Origin: Burhinus oedicnemus
Taxonomy: Eukaryota; Chordata; Aves; Charadriiformes; Burhinidae
Direction of reading: 5' to 3'
Length of the DNA: 64,000 nucleotides
Assembly (NCBI GenBank): GCA_008921705.1
Contig: VFFE01007601.1
Location: 2,230,441-2,294,440 of the forward strand
Part shown: piece by piece, positions 26,153 through 38,379 of the stretch
Layout of the letters: each line of letters begins with the position of its first letter
How positions within the stretch are numbered: the stretch's first letter is position 1
Position numbers and translations under genes: made by a program
The notes under the pieces: generated by a model
What the model was told of the DNA's origin: nothing
The model's database searches: none
The model's input: only the letters and a program-made list of their open reading frames with translations

Positions 26153-26331
26153 CCATACATGTTCACGTGAACAATAATCTCCCCAAAGTTGGCCAGTTAT
26201 ATCTGCAATTAGGGGTTTCTTCTCCTCCCACTCCACTTTCCATAACCCTGTTATTACAGTGCATTGCAAAAGCTGTTGTCCAGCATCACCTAATCTGCAG
26301 GACCAATGTAAAAATCCTGCATGCAGAAATC

Positions 26332-26384
26332 CCTCTCCTCTCCTCTCCTCTCCTCTCCTCTCCTCTCCTCTCCTCTCCTCTCCC
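26332..26384 (+). repeat. (CCTCT)n pentanucleotide microsatellite
   Basis: About ten perfect CCTCT units form an uninterrupted pyrimidine tract. It lets spurious frames run open on both strands (Leu/Ser repeats on one, Gly/Glu/Arg repeats on the other). High unit purity suggests it is length-polymorphic. Confidence 0.97.
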
Positions 26385-26858
26385 ATAAAAAATCTGAGAG
26401 TGGTATTTGTGCTCAGACAGGATAAAATTCTTTATGCTACAGGAAGCGCCCCCAGAGATGCCCGTCTGATTACATCCCATGTCCTGCTAGGGCTGCCTGC
26501 AGATAGGAGTCATCATACTTACAGAATTACTTTATTCTCAGCAGAATTAAAATACTGGTGTTGTGTAAACATAAAACAAAGCAAAAACATTTTTTGCAGT
26601 TTTATTTTTGTATTTCTTTTACCTATAGGCAGGATGGACACTCTACGTCTATTCCAGCCTTCAACTTTTATGCACTGCAGTAAGACCCTGAAATGTAATT
26701 ACAGTGTTCAGGTAAAAAAAAATCAGCATGTTTTACTATTAAAGAAAGGAAAATAACTTTCATGACAAAATGAAAAACTGATTTTTTTTTTCCCACTGTT
26801 TCTGTAATATCAATGTCTTCCTGATAGTGTGCAAGTTTGTCTCCTCCAGATAAAATGG

Positions 26859-26885
26859 CAACAACAACAACAACAACAACAACAA
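26859..26885 (+). repeat. (CAA)n microsatellite
   Basis: About nine perfect CAA units. A spurious frame reads them as polyglutamine, but there is no support for coding. Confidence 0.97.
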
Positions 26886-27049
26886 TGTTTACCATTCTTT
26901 ACATTTATCCACTGCTTTTGGATCTGCAAGATTGGGTCAACCTTTATTTTCAGGGTTTTCAGTACCACCTCAAAGGCTGAAGATGTAGTCATCCTGAAAG
27001 CTGAGCTCCATGGATTGCAGGCTTTTGGGGCTGGAAGAAGCACGCCCAG

Positions 27050-29670
27050 GACTGCAAGACCAGGTAGAAAACTGGAGAGCTGGCAGCACTGGTTTGTGGT
27101 GGGAGTGTGTTCATACCTTCAAAAGTCAGCAAGCCCTGCTGCCTTGATGTGGAATTCAGCTTGAAAAAGCAATACCAGCACTCATTTCATAATAAAATTG
27201 TTTATTTGTTTTAGAGGGGTAGCAGCTAAGGACCTGGTCAGAGATGGTAGGCAGCACACGCACAAAAAGGACAGAATTGAGAAACAGGCTGTGGCAGAAC
27301 ACCAAACTGAGCCCACTTGCCAGGTTTCTTTGGCTTTGCCAGCTCATTTTCCAGTTTTTACAAATATTTCTTTCTCCCAGGTCGTTGTATGAAAGAGCTG
27401 CACAGAGCAGAGGGAGCTGCCTGGCTGGCTGCTCCTGCGGGGACGTGTGATGAGCAGCTGCATGGATGTGCCAGGTCCCCTCTTTTGCACTCTACACATG
27501 TGCATGTCCATGTTTTCAAACCTGCTGCCAGGTTGTATAATCCTGGGTGCTACTTGTGGGAAGAAGCAATTAAAAAAGGAAATACACAGTGAGATAGGAG
27601 TGGTGATGTTTAATTCAGCCGTATGCTTTTGTAGCTGGACCGCTGGAGCTTAGTCTGGGCTCAGTTTCATTTGGAGCCCAGGGAAAGCGGAGGTGACCGA
27701 GGTGAAAACATCCTTTGTTTCCACAGTTGACATCAGGGCTCAGGGCTACATCGAGCCTGGCTATTGCACACAACCTTGTGTGCAGCCGTCCTCGCAATGT
27801 TGCTCAGAGATGTTTTAATGGATGCTATGTATCTGGTGCGTTAGAGAGATGTTTGTTGGAGCTGTCGAGGTGTGCCGATAAAATCTGTGCTTAGGGACTT
27901 TTAAAAAAAGTTGTGTTTTGACCCAACAGACCATAACGAGCCTTTGGGTTGTATTTACGGAAGTAAATGAGTATTCAGGGACTCCTAAATGTGCATATTA
28001 TGTAGCTACCACGAATGCATGTGAGGGCTCTGGGTACACCTTGGAGTTACTGCATGGGGCACACCAAGCAGCACCTCTAGATAACGTTTGCCACCGCTGG
28101 CAGGGAGAGTATTGCAGTCATACTCACGCGTTACAGACACGTGCTGGCCCAGCATGATCCTCTGTGGCCATAGGTGAGCACGGCTATGCATCAGAGCACA
28201 CCCTGGGATGCCGCCCCCGGTCCATGGTGCATCTCTGACTCCATCCTTGTCATGGGTGGAGAGAGAAGGGGACCTGGTCCTTCCTGCGAGAGGATCTACA
28301 CGTGGACAACATTGCCTCCATGCCTTCCAGGCCTGGCTTTGAATGAACTGAAGGCTGAGAGGGATATTAGTCTGAAGGGTTTTTATTTTGTTTTTGTTTG
28401 TTTTTAATTTATGTTCAATTATTATTCATAGCAAGCACTCGGAAGCGAGCTCAAGAGCCATACTTCAGCTGCAGCTCGGCCCTTCTTTGCTGTCTTCGCC
28501 GGTTCTGCTTTACAGAGCAGACTGGAGGTTAAAACAGGTCAAATATAACATTTGCCTGCACTGGTGGGGTTTTTTCTGATTGTTTGTTTTTTCACTACTG
28601 TTTACTGGATCTGACCAAGTGCAGAGAATTAGTTGTAAAGCTAAAATGAAACAGAAATCATTCAGGAAGCAAAAATGCTTGCAAAAGCTGCTAAAACCAA
28701 ATGAATCCCTCTCAAAGGAGTGGAAAGCATGCAAGATAATGCAGGAAACATTAACATAATATTATCTTAACCTTGTAGATAAGATTATCTGATGCGTGAA
28801 AATGGTCATCTTTTGTATTGATTCCACCGTGCCATGCAGCAGTTCTTAGGAAAATGAATGGGTCATTAAATGTTCATTACTTGATAGGCTCTAAAGCAGA
28901 AAAGATGTATTAGCAAATGAATTAACTGCTTTGTTACAGTTTGAATATATCATTAATGTGTATGTTTTTCTCACGCAACCAGCGAATTGTATGTATCTGC
29001 AGGGCAGCAGTGTCTGTAGGCTGCTGGAGAGCAGTATTTGCTTAATCCTTGAGGGACGTTTACACTTCTAGAAAATTCAGGTAAGCACTGGTCATTTGTC
29101 TGGTAACGGGAAAGAGAGAATTTGGTGAATTATTTATCCGTTAATGAGAACTGTCATAGCAGAGTTACGCCTCATGCGACCAGGACGCCCTGGCTGAGAG
29201 CAGGGGGGATGCCCTGGCTGCAGCACTGCTGCCCCAGCCCTGCCCGCGGCCGTGGGGAGCACCGCTGCTCCCCTGACAGACCCCATGGCAACTGGGGGAC
29301 ATGCCTGTGCTAGCCCACATGCAGCATCCAAAATACTTGGTGCACCCTGGGCTGCTGGAGGGCTCGGCAGCACAACCGTGGCTGTCTCGGTGCTCCAAGG
29401 GGTCTGCTGCCCTCGGATGCTGCCCGCTTTCCACAGCCCCCGGCTGACGCTCATGAGAGCCGCAGGGCAGAGGGTGCTTCCAGCAGCGGAGGGTGTTGGA
29501 AACCCGGCATGACCTAACCTTGCTCAGGGCTGCCCAGTGGAGAAAATGCTCGTTACACGCTGCTTGAAACAATGACCTGGTGTGGTGGTAAAAATGCCAA
29601 AGGCCTTTCTTGCCCCATCTACAGGATCACTCCCACCTGCACCAGCAACAGAAGGGGCGATTTTTTTGCT
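27050..29670. other. Unique sequence, no gene recognised
   Basis: Mixed composition. 29160-29510 is GC-rich with CpGs and overlapping open frames on both strands, but none resembles a known protein. A T/G-rich run (TTTTGTTTTTGTTTG type) lies near 28380-28410. No exon or transposon end is recognised. Confidence 0.5.
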
Positions 29671-29679
29671 CTCTTCCTT

Positions 29680-29870
29680 TTAAAAGCCAATAAGGCTTAT
29701 AATTGCATTTGAAGCTGCTTTTCAAAGCCATTTGTGTCCACGCCCGCTACGACTTTAAGCGATATTATAAGCGTATTAACCAATTAAGTGACATATTACC
29801 CAGAGGGACAGTCAAGAGCATGATTTCGGCTCGCACAATTGTTAGAGAAATCCCAGGCTGCGAAGCTGGA
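29680..29870. promoter_or_regulatory. Candidate conserved non-coding element
   Basis: This block has a texture typical of deeply conserved vertebrate enhancers. It is repeat-free and AT-rich with retained CpGs, has short runs of every dinucleotide class and no open frame. Notable words are CCAATAAGGCTTATAATTGC, CGACTTTAAGCGATATTATA and ACCAATTAAGTGACATATTA. Methylated bird DNA normally loses CpGs, so their survival in an AT-rich block hints at constraint. The TAAG and CAATTAAGTG words resemble NKX/homeodomain sites. Conservation itself could not be tested, so the call is inference. Confidence 0.35.
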
Positions 29871-30179
29871 TAAGCAAAACCGTGCCAGGAAACCTCTGCC
29901 GACGGTTCTGAACACAGCACAGCTGTGAGCGCGAGTGCGGCTCAAGCTGCAGCTTGGACGGGGCCTCAGAGACTAATAGCTCTGGTTCGAGCCAGACATG
30001 GTGCAGTCGAGAGCTGAGCAAAACTCTGCTCTGTAGCTCACTCCTAACCTGCAACACCACCTGCTGTTTCAACGCACCGTGTCTCCTCGACAGCAGAGAT
30101 TGCTGCGGATACGCTGAGAGCAGCAAAGCGACTCTGTCCTCTAACCCCCAGCATTCAGAAGTAGGTCTTACTTGGGAAA

Positions 30180-32410
30180 TGTGAATAAGGCTGTTTGTTA
30201 GCTGAAAAGTCGGTAGGGCTGAAAAACAAACACGGGAAAATATATATAAAATCTTTTCTCCATTCCCTTCTTCTTCTCTCCCCTGGTTCAGATTTGTGAA
30301 GTGCCAAACCAAAACTTAAGGGCTCCCGCTGGCTGCCTACAGGGAGGCTTTAACCACATTATCCTTCATCTCTGGGGTAAGGTGAGGTGGCGGCCACCCT
30401 TTTTGAGCCCTTGTCCCGTGGAAGTTCTTGTATCCTCCTAAATCATCCAGCTCCTGACTTTTCCCTCCCTCAGTTCCCACTGCCCCTTCAGTAGATCTTG
30501 CCCTGCTGCAAGCCCTCAACTTGTCTGGAGCAGGTAGATCGTGAGCTGAGGGAGCTTTGGCTCCGTCCCTGTCTTTGCTTTGCAGTGCACAGTGGAACAA
30601 AGAAGAGCGGGAGTGGGGGCAGACTGAGGTGGCGTTTTCACATCCCTCTGCTCCAGCAGTCAGGGACCGTCCCTTCGTGGGCCGGCAGAAAGTCAGTGGG
30701 GAGCTCTATCTCAGATGAGCATCCCCATGACTTAATGCCTTCACCGTTCTGCTCCTGGGGTGATACCATTTATGGGCTTTTCTCGGGACAGGGTCTAACA
30801 TCTCAGCCAAGTGCTAAATAAGTAACAGAAAGATGATTTCATTCTTCTGTTTAATTTAGGTTTCACAATCTGCAAGAATAGCACCCTGAGCCTTCTCCCT
30901 CCACTTCGCAAGCTGATTTTTATTGCTCTCCCATCACTTTTTTCTCTGGGAAGCTGGGCTATGATCCTGCAGGAATAAAAGAGCTCTGCACCCATGCAAA
31001 GCCCATTTTCTTGGCATTATCAGGACCTAAGCTGTTTGTCCACATTCAGCATTAGATTTACATGGGACAAGAGGAGCTGTGTTCTACAAAACAATGTTTT
31101 CACCAGAAGTCTGAGGAGTTTCCAACTTTGGGCTTTATTTGTATTTTAATTTTAGCATTTGCAGATGTTTTACAGGCATCCAACTATTTCAACAAAATGA
31201 TCACTTGACAATATTATATTGCTGAGCCTCGAACTCTGGCCAGATTGCTTTGTTTACATAAGACCACCTGCAGCCATGGTATATTTTGTGACCTTCTATG
31301 GAGAAACAAAATTGTGAGTAGGGGAGCATTACTCAGGTCTTTTTTGGTTCATGAATGAAGCCCACTACAACGTGTACAGCAGGGTGTGAGAAGGAGATGA
31401 ATTAATCATGACACTCCACAGAGAACGAAGTGCTTGCCGTTCATTTAACAGTCAATCAAGTATCTGAGAAACTATAAGCCCCTTTGTGGTGCAGGAGCGC
31501 ACAACTCCATCCTGGTCCTACCAGCACTGACTCAGTGGTGGGAGGCATAATGTCATGGTTTATTCCTGTTCATCTGGCCAACTGCAAATTTCTATGAAAC
31601 ACCAATGGAGAAGGAAAAAAAAAAAAGGTCCACTCCTGGGATGAACTATAGCGAGGTGTATCTTGCCAAATGCTACGTGTAATGTCAACGTGCAAGTGCA
31701 TCTGCCCACCTCATGTTCCTTTACCTTTGTGCAGAAATTAAACAGTGTCAAACAGGCAGGCGCTGCAGAATGAAAAGGGTAAGGCAGGAACATTTATTCC
31801 ATTTTTGAAGACAACATCCTCCCCTCCTGCAGGGATACCAACCAAACTACCTTGTAATAGAAGTATAAGGTGAAATGTTAAACACCAGTGTTTCTTAGTC
31901 AGCAATGTATGACCTTGTTTCTAAGGAGCTGAAGTATGGGTAGAGTTCAAGTGACTCTCTGTAAGAGGTGATTGCAGTCAGAACCAGCCAAAAAATGTTA
32001 AAACACGTAAAACTTGATGCTGTAAATCTTATTGCCATCTGGCCAGTGCAACCAGTTTGCTTCTATTAAAATTCATGAAGAATAAGGGAAGAAGCTCTTG
32101 ACTACAGTTCGTTCATAATGAGAATTTATTCAGCAGTTCCAGTCTTGTATTTTTATGGTTCAGATAAAATAGATTATTCCCAACCTTAATTATTCTCAAA
32201 TTTTGTTTTGCCTAACCAGCTCATAATCACTGAGAAAAACTAAAGCCCACCCTGGTTAGCACATTTTTGTGTGAGGCAATACTGAAACCATTTATCAGAA
32301 TTTCCACTCGTCTTTAGAGGGATGCTTGATAGGCCTGTAAACTCAAACCACAGCAGTTTGTTTATTTTTTGTGAAAACACAATATGTCATCCTTACTGCA
32401 TGTCTGATCT
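30180..32410. other. Unique sequence, no gene recognised
   Basis: Open frames up to 156 codons on the minus strand (29842-30312) show no known domains. A purine run near 31613-31626 and a (TA)4-type word near 30241 are the only simple repeats. Nothing else is recognisable. Confidence 0.5.
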
Positions 32411-32424
32411 TCACTGCTTTAGCG

Positions 32425-32515
32425 CAGTATTGGCCCTGATCCTGCAACCCTTATGTATATGAGTAGCTATACAAAAGGCATCCAAACCAGTGGGACCCAC
32501 AGGACTGTTCCTGAA
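32425..32515. repeat. Fragment of an amniote palindromic repeat
   Basis: The plus strand reads GGCCCTGATCCTGCAACCCT, then ATGAGTAGC, and later CAGTGGGACC. This corresponds to the amniote palindrome whose arms read roughly 'gggccctgatcctgcaaacccttactcacatgagtag'. One arm and part of the centre are visible. Confidence 0.5.
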
Positions 32516-33109
32516 GAGCTGTTCGCTGCGAAAAGTGGTGACAACAGCTCTTGCTCCTGCTTTTGCCTCTGCAGAGGACTTGCTGCTACCAACAGGCAAC
32601 CACAAGGTTTGAGTCCAGTTGGGAGAACGTTTCCCCCGGTGTTTCCTTCCAGGCATCTACACCCACGCAGTGGTGTGAAACCCGGGAGCCCTGTGCTCTT
32701 TCCAGCCCCATTTCGTGTGTCAGGGAATTTAGATGAAGGCTTAGAAAGCATACTGGGAGCTGAAATGTATCTCCAGGCCTTGAGGGCATTTTAATTCTGA
32801 ACCTGGGCTGAGGGAACGCCTTGGGTACCACACAGAGAGTCCAGGCTGAGTTAATTGGGTGAACCCATTCAAGCGGCTGGACATCACTTGGCAGAGACAA
32901 CATGTGCCAGTGCCACCCTGTCTTTCTCAGGAAAATCATTGCTCCCCAGCCCACCGGCCTCTTTCCCCTGAAATGATTGTTTCTTTGATTCACGATGTCA
33001 GTTTATTCTTTACTCGCTCCTTTTACAAATATCTTTCTTACGCCCCCTTCATTTCCGTTGCCATCTTAGCCTGGAAATGGGCCTCGATTGTTTCAGCTCC
33101 CACAATCTG

Positions 33110-33260
33110 AGCAGAGATGAGCTGCAGCCAAATCTCCCGTCTTGGGCTAATTAATGACACAGTAGCACAGTTTCCCCGAACAAAAGTCTGTCGCATTCCC
33201 CGAGTTCACATGTTAGCCTTTGTACGATTCGAGAAGTGACAAAGCACTACCCCAAACCTG
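33110..33260. promoter_or_regulatory. Candidate conserved non-coding element
   Basis: A repeat-free block with retained CpGs and a GGGCTAATTAATGACAC word whose TAATTA (33148-33153) is a core homeodomain site. It continues through CCCCGAACAAAAGTCTGTCG and TTTGTACGATTCGAGAAGTG. There is no open frame. The call is by composition and motif only. Confidence 0.3.
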
Positions 33261-33904
33261 TCTCTCCATCGCTTGTATTTCCCATTTAATCTGTTTCTCC
33301 TTCCTCTCTAAACTCTTTTCTCTGTCTTTCAGCAAGTGTGAAACAATTTCCTCTTTTCACAGGGGCCTAGTGGCAAGCAGATTAATGAACCCTTAACACA
33401 ACATGGAACGCCGCTGCCAAAAAATGTATGAAATGCATTCAGCAGTCCCCACAGTGCACTGTGTGAGGGACAATTACAGAAAACAAAAGCTGCGGAGCAG
33501 TTCACTTAGGTTTCCAGCAGTCTGAAAGGTTTGGATCAGACCTAGGGAACTACAAAAATGACCCTGACTTTTCTTTTAATTTTTATTGGTCAGCACCGGG
33601 TATCTTTTATGACTTTAAATGTAGCAGAAGTCAGGTCTAGTGATAGGAACCTGCAGGCTCCTTCATTCCTGGTGTAACTGCTCTCCAGTCGATGATTTGG
33701 CACCAGGGACAAATTTGACTTGCACTACCCCCTGACATTAATGTGCTTCTGCTTGAGCTCTCTGTATTGTTCTGAAGGGGAACTTAATGTTTTATATTTC
33801 AGAGGGGTTTTAGGGGGGAGATCCTTTGGTTTCTCACTGGCCTTTGCAGCTCCATGCTAACGCTGCCCAATGGCTCTGTATACAATATTTGGAAAATAGT
33901 TTGC

Positions 33905-33974
33905 TTTCTGTCTTCCCTTCCTTTTCTTTTTTTTTTTTTCTCTCTCCCCCCCCCACACCCCCCTCCTTCTTTAA
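33905..33974 (+). repeat. Polypyrimidine tract
   Basis: A nearly uninterrupted C/T stretch of about 70 bases passes from T-rich (a 14-base T run) to C-rich (a 9-base C run with single A interruptions). It could form triplex structure. An extended tract like this also resembles a 3' splice-site tract, but no AG-bounded exon is evident after it. Confidence 0.85.
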
Positions 33975-34532
33975 TGAGCCTTTGTTGGTCCAGCTTGCTC
34001 TCTCGGTCTCTTAACACACTTGTGTGTGGAACACTAACTCCTTGAAATGCGAAACAGATGGATGAAGTGTGGGACTCAGAGATATTTGTTTTGGAACAGC
34101 GCTGCACATCAGTGTCTGTAGAAGAATTTCCAGCAGCTGGGTAAGCCCGCCGAGAGTTCCCCAGTTTCAGTACAAAAGAGAGTCCCCCAAAGAACTTTTG
34201 GCGGTCCCTAGATCTCCCCCAGGGAGTTTTTGCAGCTCATGAAACGCAGACTTTGCATTCCCATGTTGACATATGGTGCTTCCAAGTTCAAGTGCTAAAG
34301 GTGAAGTTATTTTATTTTGGGGAGCTTCAGGCATTTTGTTTGCTTGTTTGCAAAATGCTCAAGAAGCGATGTGATTTAAAAAGCTGTATTAACAACATTT
34401 TGGATTTCAACAGCAGCTGCCACCCTAAGAAATAAAATTACTCTTTGTAGCCACTAATGACTACAGCCTCCCAATGCTCCTGTGAAAGAAGCAGCCTGGT
34501 TAATCACATTTTGTAGGTGGGAACACAGAAGG

Positions 34533-34604
34533 TGAAATCCAGGTCCCAGCTGAAGTCAAAGGGAAAATTCCCTTGATTTCAGTAGGGCCAGGATTCCACT
34601 AGCT
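34533..34604. repeat. Decayed palindromic repeat (two arms)
   Basis: The left arm GAAATCCAGGTCCCAGCTGA, continuing AGTCAAAGGG, is the imperfect reverse complement of the right arm TTCCCTTGATTTCAGTAGGG, continuing CCAGGATTCC. The arms meet in a very short loop. This matches the old amniote palindrome with a consensus near 'gaaatcctggccccattgaagtcaatgg'. The structure folds as a hairpin of about 30 bp but is a non-autonomous transposon fossil, not a microRNA precursor as far as I can tell. Confidence 0.65.
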
Positions 34605-34609
34605 CTGGT

Positions 34610-36240
34610 CAGGAGGCTGAGTCTGCAAATCCTTACTCAGAGTCTGGCCATTACACAGACAAGCAGTCCATTGTAGCCGTGCACTAGCATAAACAAGACT
34701 TAGTGGGAACGGGTTCCCAGACCTACATTTTTATTTTCAAAAGTGGTCACTGATTTGGGATGCCTGGCTTGAGACACCTGAAAAGGCTTTTTCACTGACA
34801 GGGAATGTTCGTGCCTGAAATCCATCAGAGCTAGACCTAAGGCAACATCTCCAAGAAGTCAATCTCGGTTTAGCAATCATTCTCGTAAAAATTTGGCTTT
34901 TTTATGTCACTGTGAAAGACCAAGAATAGTAGACTCGGGATTTGTGATTCCTTGTCCTTGGGACTGTATCTAAATTCTTTACATTTATCATTTAATTTGG
35001 GGATATTGGGAGCATGTATGAGGATTGGTTATCCTTATCTACCATGAGTTGGAGTATTCTCTCACCAAGGCTGATAGCCGGATCCCTAAGCTGGAATATG
35101 CCTACAGAAACAAGTCACCATGAAGCAATCCAAGCAGAGATGACTTGAGGTTTCTCAACACTGCAATCACAAATGTATCATGCAGCAACAATCCTCAGGC
35201 ACTGCTGTCCCGTCATGGTTCTCAGAGGGACAATGGGAGGTGGTAACAGGGACCTGGGGGGTGCAGAGCTGGGCTGAGGTGGGGACTGTGGGAGCACATG
35301 GGTTGGGAAAGGGGCTTTAAAGGTTCAGAGCACTGCAGAGGGAGCAGGAAGATGGCTGTGGGAGGTATGTTTGCTTTCCTTCCATATCAGAGCCCCCACA
35401 CACTCCCCTCACCTTCACCACAGCACATCGCAGCTCAGTCTGACCTTGGTGGTTTCATCCCACAATGAGGTCTACCTTCTGGTGGCCACTGTTCTGCATG
35501 AGAGGCCTGACGTCTGGCCCTCAGAGCATAGGGAATACACCTCAAAAGCTGCAGAGATACCTGGTGCCCCCAACACAGAGCCCAGCAGCACACCTACACA
35601 GCGTGGTCAGACGTGTACAGAACTTGGGCTGAGTGAATCCCTGGAAAGATGTGCAGACAACACTGCTGCACCTTTGGGGTTGGTGCTGGTGAGCCACTTG
35701 GCAAGGGAGAGAAGGCTCTGTAGTACACCAAGCTTGTCTGGATGCCCCAGCAGGCACCCACGGAACATGGCCCCAGGTTTGGCTATTCAGAGCGTTGCTG
35801 CATTGCAGCAGTTTGCTTCGAAGACTCTGCAGAACCAGGGGTGTAAGCAGGGCTTTATGATCTGGGGAGCCCAGAGCTGATCTTGCTGGCCTCATCATCT
35901 TCATGCCCAGCAGCTACCTATTTCTAAAGCAAGTTGTGATATATGGTGCAAACTTACAGCACACCAGCTAGTCTGCGGTAACTTGTGCTTGCGCTTGGCC
36001 CCATGAGGTAGCTGTGGTAAGCCCTTGCATTAAATATGAAGTAGCTTAACTGTCAAAGAGCGAGGGCTGGGCTGCCTTGCATCCATCGTGACTTGCAAGC
36101 TCACACAGTTATTGTGGAGCAGCTGACACGCTGCAAATTTGCACCTTAGCATTTTTTGTCACAAGCCATTCATGTGGCTAGACCCATGGAGAAAGCACGT
36201 GAGCTAAAGCTGGGCTATTGAAATTCAGTAGAGCAGCAAC
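34610..36240. other. Unique sequence, no gene recognised
   Basis: The part from 35200 to 35880 is GC-rich and holds a 169-codon plus-strand frame (35371-35880) overlapping a 120-codon minus-strand frame. Neither product shows a domain or a sensible start context. The rest is AT-rich without recognisable items. Confidence 0.5.
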
Positions 36241-36253
36241 TCACTCGCACTCA

Positions 36254-36283
36254 CTCACACACACACACACACACATACATACA
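36254..36283 (+). repeat. (CA)n / (CATA)n microsatellite
   Basis: A CACT-rich lead-in passes into about 11 CA units and then three CATA units. It is a compound simple repeat. Confidence 0.95.
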
Positions 36284-36589
36284 TAGGGTTTCTTTCTGTG
36301 GATTCCTGCTCTCCAGGAGATTAAGGTCAGCTGAACCAAAGCTAACAGTGAAACTCTGCCAAAACTGGCAAATTTTACCTGCTTTAGGGTTGAAGACAGA
36401 CAAAAGTCAGTTATTGGCTCTGGTTTCTGGATCTCCATGAATAACTGTACTTTTTTCCCTAGCACCTTCACTGTGCAGGTATCAGATGGCCTCACAAAGT
36501 ATGACAAGCACATTTCATGTGCGAACGCAGCAGATCTAATATTCTTGCTTGTAAGTCAGACTGCAGTCTGGTCTAGCGTTATCGTAATG

Positions 36590-36680
36590 TTCTTAGGGCC
36601 ACACAGAGAGCGAGAACTGATGGTAGGAAGAGATCTTGGGTCTCCCAGCCCTGATCTGCGCTGTCCTGGCACCCTCTACC
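36590..36680 (-). repeat. Possible MIR-like SINE relic
   Basis: The plus strand reads AGGGCCACACAGAGAGCGAG, then AGATCTTGGGTCTCCCAGCC, then CTGCGCTGTC. This follows the antisense order of a MIR/tRNA-core SINE (ggtcacacag; tctcccagtcc; gtgctct). It is decayed and single-copy in this window. Confidence 0.35.
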
Positions 36681-37629
36681 AGCTCCAACCTGGAGCTGAA
36701 CCTGGTTGAAGTTTCAAGTCTATGTTGCTGGGTCTGACTTTGCTATGAAAACATTGCACAGGCAGCGAGGCTGGATTGACGGGGCCATTTATGATGAACT
36801 GGCTAAAGACTGAATAGAAAGTATCAATGGCAAAGGAATGAACAAGGAGCTGATGCAGGCGGCGTGCTGACAAGCACCGACAGTAATGAACATGGTGGGG
36901 AAAGGGTCCTCCATACCAAGATGTTTAAACTAATCTCTCCCCAGGGAGTGTTTATTTTACATTGGAGCTCATTGGAAAAATAAGGGCCCTGAAAGCAGAG
37001 GTGTCTGACTGGGACGTTGGTATTTCCCTGTCTACCTTTTGACTCCATCACTGTTTTATTTCTCCAACAAAGGCTTGTGGGGACTTCGTCCATTGTGTGC
37101 TGTGCTGGGCTCACCCCTGGTACACGAGGTCTGCACTGTGGCTCCTTGGATGGAGGAGAGCCGAATGCTGGCTAACCAGGGTGCTGGCATTGTGCCAACA
37201 TCGGGCAGCAGCTCTGCTAGCCATTCAATTAAAGACAAGAAGGCAAGCCCAGTAGATCTCCTCTCAGTGGTACTGGGTGCTCCAAACCCTGAGAAGCTCT
37301 AAAAATTTTGGAGTTTGGGAGGGTGGCATGGTCTGGGCTGGCCATAGGTGCTTCACTGCCCCATAGCAAGAAGCCCTGCCACACTGTCATGAGGTTTCCA
37401 GTTCCCTGGGGTGGGGAGAGGTAGGAAGGGACCATTTTCTGAATGTGTCTACATCCTCTTGCCATCCATACGGGGAGCCAGAGCTCTGAAGGAAGCTGTG
37501 ATGAATCACACAGCTAAAGCCTCCTTTTCTTTTGGCACTTCAATAGCTAAGGTGACTTCCTGAGGGAGGCGTGCCCGCTGTCATGCAACACTCCAGCAGC
37601 TATGTCCTGAGAGGTAAAGCGTGTGCGCC

Positions 37630-37930
37630 CAGCGCATTATCTTTCACGGCTGTCTCATGGAATCAAGTCAGTTATATTTTCATAGCCTAGTTTAGACTCG
37701 TGGAGGTGAGCCACGTTCAATAGATGTGGTTCATCTTTTTGCCAGCTTCAAACTGGGCTGTTATTTATGATGTTAGTCTGTTAACATGAACTTATTTATA
37801 AGGCCAAAGAATGTGAATCTTTTACAGGAGATGGAAACGGTCCTTGGATCAGAATCAGTTTGGGTTTGTTGCTTCGTTCTTTCTCTCTCTCTTTTAATAA
37901 GAAAATATAAGAAAAGTTATCCACTTATTA
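37630..37930. promoter_or_regulatory. Candidate conserved non-coding element
   Basis: A repeat-free, AT-rich block with retained CpGs in its first part (TCTTTCACGG, GACTCGTGGAGG, CCACGTTCAATAG) that continues through GCTGTTATTTATGATGTTAG and ATTTATAAGGCCAAAGAATG. No frame is open. The texture is that of a developmental enhancer. No alignment was possible. Confidence 0.3.
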
Positions 37931-38354
37931 CTTACACGCTGAGCCAAGTCTGAGATGCTGGAGAGCTAGGAGAATGACACCAAGTGCTTTCATGAAACCT
38001 CTTTGACGATGATGAATGCAAAGCACTGCACAGAGCCCAGCACTCCCATTTTGTTCTTGCTTGAATGTTGTTGGTTTCCATGCATTTATGAAAACAGTGG
38101 ATTCAGCATTTTCACAGTGCGTTCATCTCTGATCTCTCTGAAATATTGGGCCTGAGTTAGAGAAGCAGGCATGGGCAGAACCATCAACTTCTCTCCCTCC
38201 TGCAAAATTATCCACCAGGCAAAGAGAACAGCTGGAGTCTTTAAACCCTCTGAATGGTGGATTGCATGAGCTGACAGTGCAATGGTCATAACCACATAAC
38301 TTATCAGATACTACCTTAACAATAATGCTTTTATTCAAGGATCTTCAAGTATTT

Positions 38355-38372
38355 AAAAAAAAAAAAAAAAAA
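38355..38372 (+). repeat. Poly(A) run, 18 bases
   Basis: A pure 18-base A run. I see no upstream transposon body or AATAAA signal that would make it the tail of a retrocopy. Confidence 0.95.
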
Positions 38373-38379
38373 GAGTGAA

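Noticed and set aside
26332..26384. Regular repeat considered as a CRISPR-like or minisatellite array
   Set aside because: The unit is five bases with no spacers. It is a simple microsatellite.
29980..29996. GGTTCGAGCC, similar to a tRNA B box
   Set aside because: No A box at the right distance, no acceptor-stem pairing and no cloverleaf could be drawn around it.
31552..31580. TGTCATGGTTT, like the start of some avian LTRs
   Set aside because: The following bases do not continue in an LTR-like way. No second copy, poly(A) signal or target-site duplication was seen.
34533..34604. Hairpin considered as a microRNA precursor
   Set aside because: The arms match a common amniote palindromic repeat, and pairing has mismatches consistent with neutral decay.
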